Assembly (NCBI RefSeq): GCF_018812025.1
Contig: NC_063049.1
Location: forward strand, 4,216,917 to 4,280,916
Direction of reading: 5' to 3'
From: Megalobrama amblycephala
Taxonomy: Eukaryota; Chordata; Actinopteri; Cypriniformes; Xenocyprididae
Length of the DNA: 64,000 nt
Shown in pieces: positions 59,320 to 64,000 of the stretch. Each line of letters starts with the position of its first letter. Within the stretch, counting starts at the first letter, position 1. The notes beneath the pieces are model-generated. The model was not told the DNA's origin and searched no databases. It worked only from the letters and a program-made list of their open reading frames with translations. Position numbers and translations under genes: made by a program.

Positions 59320-61235
59320 CTAAGAACGTCTCACGGCGTTCCCAGGAGCACCTACCTGTCGATTGTAATCATCGATAAGGGTGTGATCCAGAATGTCCCT
59401 AGCAGGAACCCAACTTCTCTCCTCCGGACCGTAACCTTCCCAGTCCACCAAGTACTGGAATCCGCGTCCCCTCCTTCTCGAATCCAGAATACGATTAACC
59501 GAATAAGTGGGTTCCCCGTCTATGAGTCGCGGCGGTGGGGGAACCGGAGTTGGCGGATTAATGTGTGAATGAAACACAGGTTTAATTTTGGACACATGGA
59601 AGGCGGGATGAATTCTCCTGTACGCTGGAGGAAGTTTGAGGCGGACTGCCACCGGACTAATGATCTTGGTGACAGGAAATGGGCCGATAAATTTAGGAGC
59701 AAGTTTATTAGAGACGGAGCGGAGAGGAATGTTCTTAGTAGAAAGCCACACTTTTTGACCCACGACGTATACGGGAGGCCTCGACCGGTGGCGATCGGTC
59801 TTAGCCTTGGTGCGCGCCCCCACCTGGAGTAGAGTCTCGCGGGCTCTATTCCAAGTGCGGTGGCACCTCTGGACGAAAGCGTGAGCGGAGGAGACCGCGA
59901 CTTCGGATTCCATACTGGGAAAAATAGGTGGCTGGTAACCTAAACTACATTCGAACGGCGAGAGGCCCGTGGAAGACACTGGTAACGAATTATGTGCATA
60001 CTCAATCATAGAGAGTTGCTGGCTCCAGGAGGAAGGATTCTTGGAGACCAAACATCGCAACGTTCTTTCCAGATCTTGGTTGGCTCTCTCGGTTTGACCA
60101 TTGCTCTGAGGATGAAACCCCGAGGAAAGACTGACCGTTGCCCCCAGCAACTTACAAAATTCTTGCCAAAATTTGGACACAAATTGGGGACCCCTGTCGG
60201 AGACCACGTCCATCGGGAGGCCATGTAACCGAAAAACCTGATCTACGACAGTTACCGCTGTCTCCTTAGCAGAGGGTAATTTAGGCAAAGGGATGAAATG
60301 AGTCGCCTTCGAGAATCGGTCCACTATGGTCAAAACGACCGTGTTCCCCTGGGAGGGTGGGAGGGCGGTGACAAAATCTAGCGCAATGTGGGACCAGGGT
60401 CTCGAAGGGACAGACAGCGGTTGGAGTAACCCATCCGGGGGTCGATTGGAAGTCTTACCAGTGGCGCAAACTGAGCAAGCCAAAACAAAACTGTGAACGT
60501 CACGAGCCATGGCAGGCCACCAGAACCGTTGCTTGACCAAAAAATTGGTACGATGAACCCCTGGATGACAGGCCACGTTGGAACAATGCCCCCATTTGAT
60601 AACATTGGACCTTAACCCCTCCGGCACAAACAACCGATTCGGTGGACACCCGGTCGGAGGTGTTACCCCTTCTAAGGCCGATTTGACCTTCGACTCGATC
60701 TCCCATGTCAGAGTGGAGACCACTAATGTCTTGGGAAGAATACACTTGGGAGTAGACGGGCGTTTGGATGGATCAAAAATACGAGACAAAGAATCGGGTT
60801 TGATGTTTTTAGAACCCGGGCGGTACGAGAGAGAAAAGTCAAAACGTCCGGAAAAAAGTGCCCACCGAGCCTGCCTGGAGTTTAGTCTTTTAGCAGATCT
60901 GATATATTCTAAGTTCTTGTGATCAATCCAAACGATAAAAGGTACCCCCGAACCTTTCAACCAATGACGCCATTCTTCCAACGCTAACTTGACCGCCAGC
61001 AACTCTCTGTTACCAATGTCGTAATTGCGTTCGGCTGGAGACAAGCGATGAGAATAAAACGTGCAAGGGTGCATCTTATCGTCTGTGGGAGAACGCTGAG
61101 ATAGAACTGCACCTACCCCCACCTCTGACGCATCGACCTCCACCACGAACTGACGTGTGGAATCAGGGGCTATCAGAATGGGAGCCGAAACAAAGCGGCC
61201 TTTCAGTTTGGAGAACTGCTAGAGAACGCCGTTCT
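59320..61235 (-). CDS. Chromovirus pol, C-terminal part: RNase H, integrase, chromodomain
   Basis: The frame is open for over 600 codons. From the right: end of the RT connection and RNase H ([46 protein letters not shown]), the integrase HHCC zinc site ([18 protein letters not shown] ... C-S-V-C), the catalytic core ([51 protein letters not shown], giving D, D, E), a GPF/Y-like module ([18 protein letters not shown]) and a chromodomain at the end ([34 protein letters not shown]). This is the layout of sushi-like Ty3/gypsy chromoviruses, whose chromodomain steers integration. It is joined to the upstream half across a frame break near 61215. Otherwise no lesion was seen. Confidence 0.88.
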
Positions 61236-62673
61236 GGGGGAGGTCAAGGCGGTCAGAGGCGCGGCTAGTTGGCTGAAATTGCGAATAAACCGCCGGTAGA
61301 AATTGGCAAACCCCAGGAACCTCTGTAGGGCCTTACGGGAATCTGGAGTTGGCCAATCCACCACAGCCTTAACCTTGTCAGGGTCCATGCGAATTCCCTC
61401 AGACGAGCCGATGTACCCTAAAAAAGAAACAGACTGCATGAAAATCGCATTTCTCCGCCTTGACAAAAAGCCCATTCTCTAGCAGTCGTTGAAGCACTCG
61501 CCTGACATGTTGAACATGTTCCTGGAGAGACGAGGAAAAAATCAATATGTCGTCCAGGTAGACATATATGAACTGGTCAACCATATCTCTCAACACGTCA
61601 TTGACGAGTGCTTGGAAGACCGCCGGGGAGTTGGACAGCCCGAAGGGCATGACCAAGTATTCAAAGTGCCCCCTGGGGGTGTTAAAGGCGGTCTTCCATT
61701 CATCCCCCTTCCTGATGCGGACCAAATGATAAGCGTTACGTAAATCCAGTTTTGTGAAAACGGATGCTCCCTGCAACCTCTCGAAGGCTGAAGACATCAA
61801 CGGCAAAGGGTAGGTGATGTTATTCAGCCCCCGGTAGTCAATACAAGGCCGCAAGGAACCATCCTTCTTCCCCACAAAAAAGAACCCCGCCCCCGCTGGA
61901 GAAGAGGAATGACGGATGAACCCCGCTGCTAGAGAATCAGAAATGTATTTCTCCATGGCCTCCCTCTCAGGAACAGAAAGAGAGTATAATTTGCCTTTAG
62001 GCGGAGACTTACCGGGCAGTAAATCTATAGCACAGTCATAGGGACGATGCGGAGGGAGAGAAGCAGCCCGGGACTTACTGAGCACCTCCTTCAGGTCCAT
62101 GTACTCCACAGGCACGTTTGACAAATCCGCTGCCTTCTCCTGTAACAAAGAAACAGAAACAGACGGACAAGCAGACACAAGACAAGACTCATGACACTGA
62201 GTGCTCCATTCCAGAATGGTGTGCTGCCGCCAGTCCACCTTGGGATTGTGCTGGGTGAGCCATGGGTGTCCGAGAACAATGGGTGCTAGTGGAGAGTCCA
62301 TGAGAAGGAAATGAATGCGTTCAGTGTGGTTGCTGGAGGTGATCATGGTTATCTTCTCGGTGGAGAATGAAATGTCCGGGAGATTCTGGCCGTTGAGTGC
62401 GTCGACAGTAATCAGTTTAGTGAGTGGAACAGTGGATAAATGAAACTTGAGTGCAAACTGAGTGTCCATGAAATTACCTTCTGCTCCGGAATCCAGCAAG
62501 GCTTGACAGGTGACTGAGTGATTGGCCCATCTAAGTCTTACCGGAAGGAGAGTGGATGGAGAGGACTTTTCCGCAGAGATCCCACCCGATAGAAGCCTCG
62601 TTCTTACTACCGGGCTCGACCTTTTACCGGGCACGTATTCAGGAAGTGCCCGGAACCGCTGCAGTATATACAA
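61203..62673 (-). pseudogene. Chromovirus pol, N-terminal part: protease and RT
   Basis: The protease active site ([18 protein letters not shown] type) is followed by the [35 protein letters not shown] block, [38 protein letters not shown], catalytic YLDDILIFS near 61560 and LRRVLQ-type thumb. An apparent one-base gain in an A/T run near 61425 shifts the frame after [10 protein letters not shown]; the shifted part ([40 protein letters not shown]) ends near 61205, where a second change restores the original frame. Two compensating breaks leave about 75 codons out of frame, so this copy should not make a full pol. The lesions sit in homopolymers and could be assembly errors. Confidence 0.82.
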
Positions 62674-63260
62674 AGTCCTTGGGACCTCCGCCTCTCTCTC
62701 TCCTCCCGGGAAAGCCGAGCTCTCCCAACCTGCATGGCCTCCGGATCGAAAGCGGGACTGACTGTGTCTCCCACGCCGACTGCCCGAACCTCCAAGCCAC
62801 TAGCTCCACCGTCCGGCCGGGAGAGGCGCTCTAAACGATTGAGCCGGGAATCCACCCGTAGCGCCAGTTCGATGAGGCCGTTGAGATCCGGTGGCAGGTC
62901 CAGGACGTAGATTTCTTTGTGGACCCGGTCAGCCAGCCCATGCAGGAAGACGTCCCACTGCGCCTCCTCGTTCCATCGGCACTCCGCTGCGAGGGTGCGA
63001 AACTCGATCGAGTACTCGGTAACTGTGCGATGACCTTGTTTAAGTTCCGTGAGTTGGCGGGCCGCTTCTTTGCCCGCGACCGCACGGTCGAAGACCCTCT
63101 TCATTTCCACGGCGAGTGCCAGGAACGAGGAACAGCAAGGATCCCGATTCTCCCACACCACCGTTCCCCATAAGGCTGCCTGTCCCGTGAGCAGGGTGAG
63201 CACGAATGCCACCTTGGTCTCCTCTCTCTCAAAGGTGCGAGGCTGGAGAGAGAAATGCAT
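62607..63260 (-). pseudogene. Chromovirus gag, 5' truncated
   Basis: The gag capsid region (VAFVLTLLTGQAALWGTVVW, LTELKQGHRTVTEYSIEFRT, WDVFLHGLADRVHKEI) is followed by one CCHC knuckle ([14 protein letters not shown]). The frame ends inside pol: it overlaps the pol frame by about 67 bases, and pol is in the -1 frame relative to gag, as in sushi-type elements expressed by -1 frameshifting. I saw no classic X-XXY-YYZ heptamer in the overlap. The N-terminus of gag, the leader and the 5' LTR are missing; similarity stops at about 63257. Confidence 0.82.
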
Positions 63261-64000
63261 ATTTCTATATATATTTAATTTATTTATTGATCACTCTGGG
63301 TTATCTAATTTAACTATTTGTGGTTTGTGTTTTGAATAGATGTTCCCCTGTTAAAGCTTGCTCACGCCGGCAATTTAGCTGATTTAATTTGATTTGTCGA
63401 CATGTGAAATGCATATCTATCTGCAGTGTGGCCTTTCTGCAGTGTGTATATATATATATATATATATTTAAGGTTTATTAAACCAAAATGTTTTTATTCA
63501 TTTTCTTGCATATCTTTAAGAGTGTTCTGTACATCGTGGCTGTGAATGTTTATCCACATTGCCTTTAATTTGTTTAAAAAAGATAAAATCATTGTCAGTT
63601 TCATCTATCACTTGACAGGCAGTTTGGTTGCTTTATTAGAAAGTTGTTTCTCTGTGTTGTGTGTGAAAGAAAATAAAAGTTATCTTAAGCCGCGGGTATA
63701 GGCTTCATTTTCCGTGTCCCGCTCCATCTCGTGCACAGTTCAGCACGTGAACCTTTCAAAGTCTGTGCGCACTTTCTAGTGGACTGCTGTTTTTCAAGCT
63801 TCCCCCCCAACATATATGAATCGACTATCAGTCGAATATAGGCAGTCTGATTCGAATCAGATTCGACTATGTAAATCCATAGTCGAGGACACCCCTATAC
63901 TGAAGTTGCAGTAACAAACTTGCATGGTTAGTTTGAATCTTGTAGTAAGAAAGAGTTCTTTCACTCTTTTGGAGGAGCACATGGCTGGGGTTGGTGGTTT
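63258..64000. other. Right arm of the hAT element and window edge
   Basis: 63258-63897 is the right arm of the hAT element, with a (TA)n run at 63449-63469 and no recognised coding sequence. 63906-64000 is unassigned. Confidence 0.6.

Larger units (their letters stand above)
58088..63897. mobile_element. hAT-type element hosting a chromovirus
   Basis: The ends TAGGGGTGACCCTGAATAG and TAGGGGTGTCCTCGACTATG (read inward) are similar, with ATTCGA-rich subterminal repeats on both sides. The flanks TATTGAAG (58080-58087) and TACTGAAG (63898-63905) match at 7 of 8 bases, a decayed hAT target duplication. The left part holds a BED-finger relic at 58430-58605. The middle is replaced or filled by the gypsy element at 58805-63257. 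Confidence 0.75.

Noticed and set aside
59302..60922. Plus-strand frames of 75-114 codons
   Set aside because: Antisense shadows of the chromovirus pol frame.

Overview
ORGANISM. The window looks like teleost fish DNA, most likely a cyprinid. It contains L2, Rex1-like and L1/Tx1-like LINEs, Tc1, hAT, PIF/Harbinger and THAP/YqaJ (ISL2EU-like) DNA transposons, sushi-like Ty3/gypsy chromoviruses, a TRIM35-like RING/B-box/B30.2 gene and a KRAB-less C2H2 zinc-finger gene beginning MAFIKEE. Genes have introns with GT-AG borders. The species call is inference; I could not search databases. LAYOUT. 1-1187: the tail of an unrecognised spliced plus-strand gene. 1291-12015: a two-gene DNA transposon. 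Its SWIM/YqaJ nuclease gene (plus strand, five exons, 491 residues) is intact. Its converging transposase gene (minus strand) is cut in two by a 7.0 kb L2 LINE that itself carries a palindromic hAT element and a 1.55 kb fold-back Tc1 element. 14263-17970: a six-exon TRIM gene on the minus strand, open through all junctions. 19010-22977: LINE and Tc1 scraps and an internally deleted gypsy element. 23509-32685 and 49676-57325: two direct copies of the 5' flank, first exon and part of intron 1 of a zinc-finger gene family. Copy A continues to a 13-finger exon (35830-37097) and is loaded with a nested hAT pair, an LTR/gag fragment and a Rex1-like LINE. Copy B shows only its first exon in this window. 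37498-41253: a decayed L1-like LINE. 43600-46740: a PIF/Harbinger transposase relic split by a probable solo LTR and by a hAT element with a perfect 8-base target duplication. 46900-49675: simple repeats and MITEs. 58088-63897: a hAT element with BED-finger remains, hosting a nearly intact chromovirus (one LTR, gag, pol with chromodomain) that lacks its 5' LTR. HOW IT FITS. There is no operon-like cooperation. This is a repeat-dense, gene-poor region where two rapidly evolving gene classes (TRIM E3 ligase, C2H2 zinc finger) sit among many generations of nested transposons. The nesting gives a relative age order: PIF/Harbinger and ISL2EU-like elements before LINE, hAT and LTR insertions. The most interesting items are the intact YqaJ gene next to a dead transposase, the zinc-finger flank duplication that supplies an empty site for a hAT insertion, and the unrecognised multi-exon gene at the left edge.
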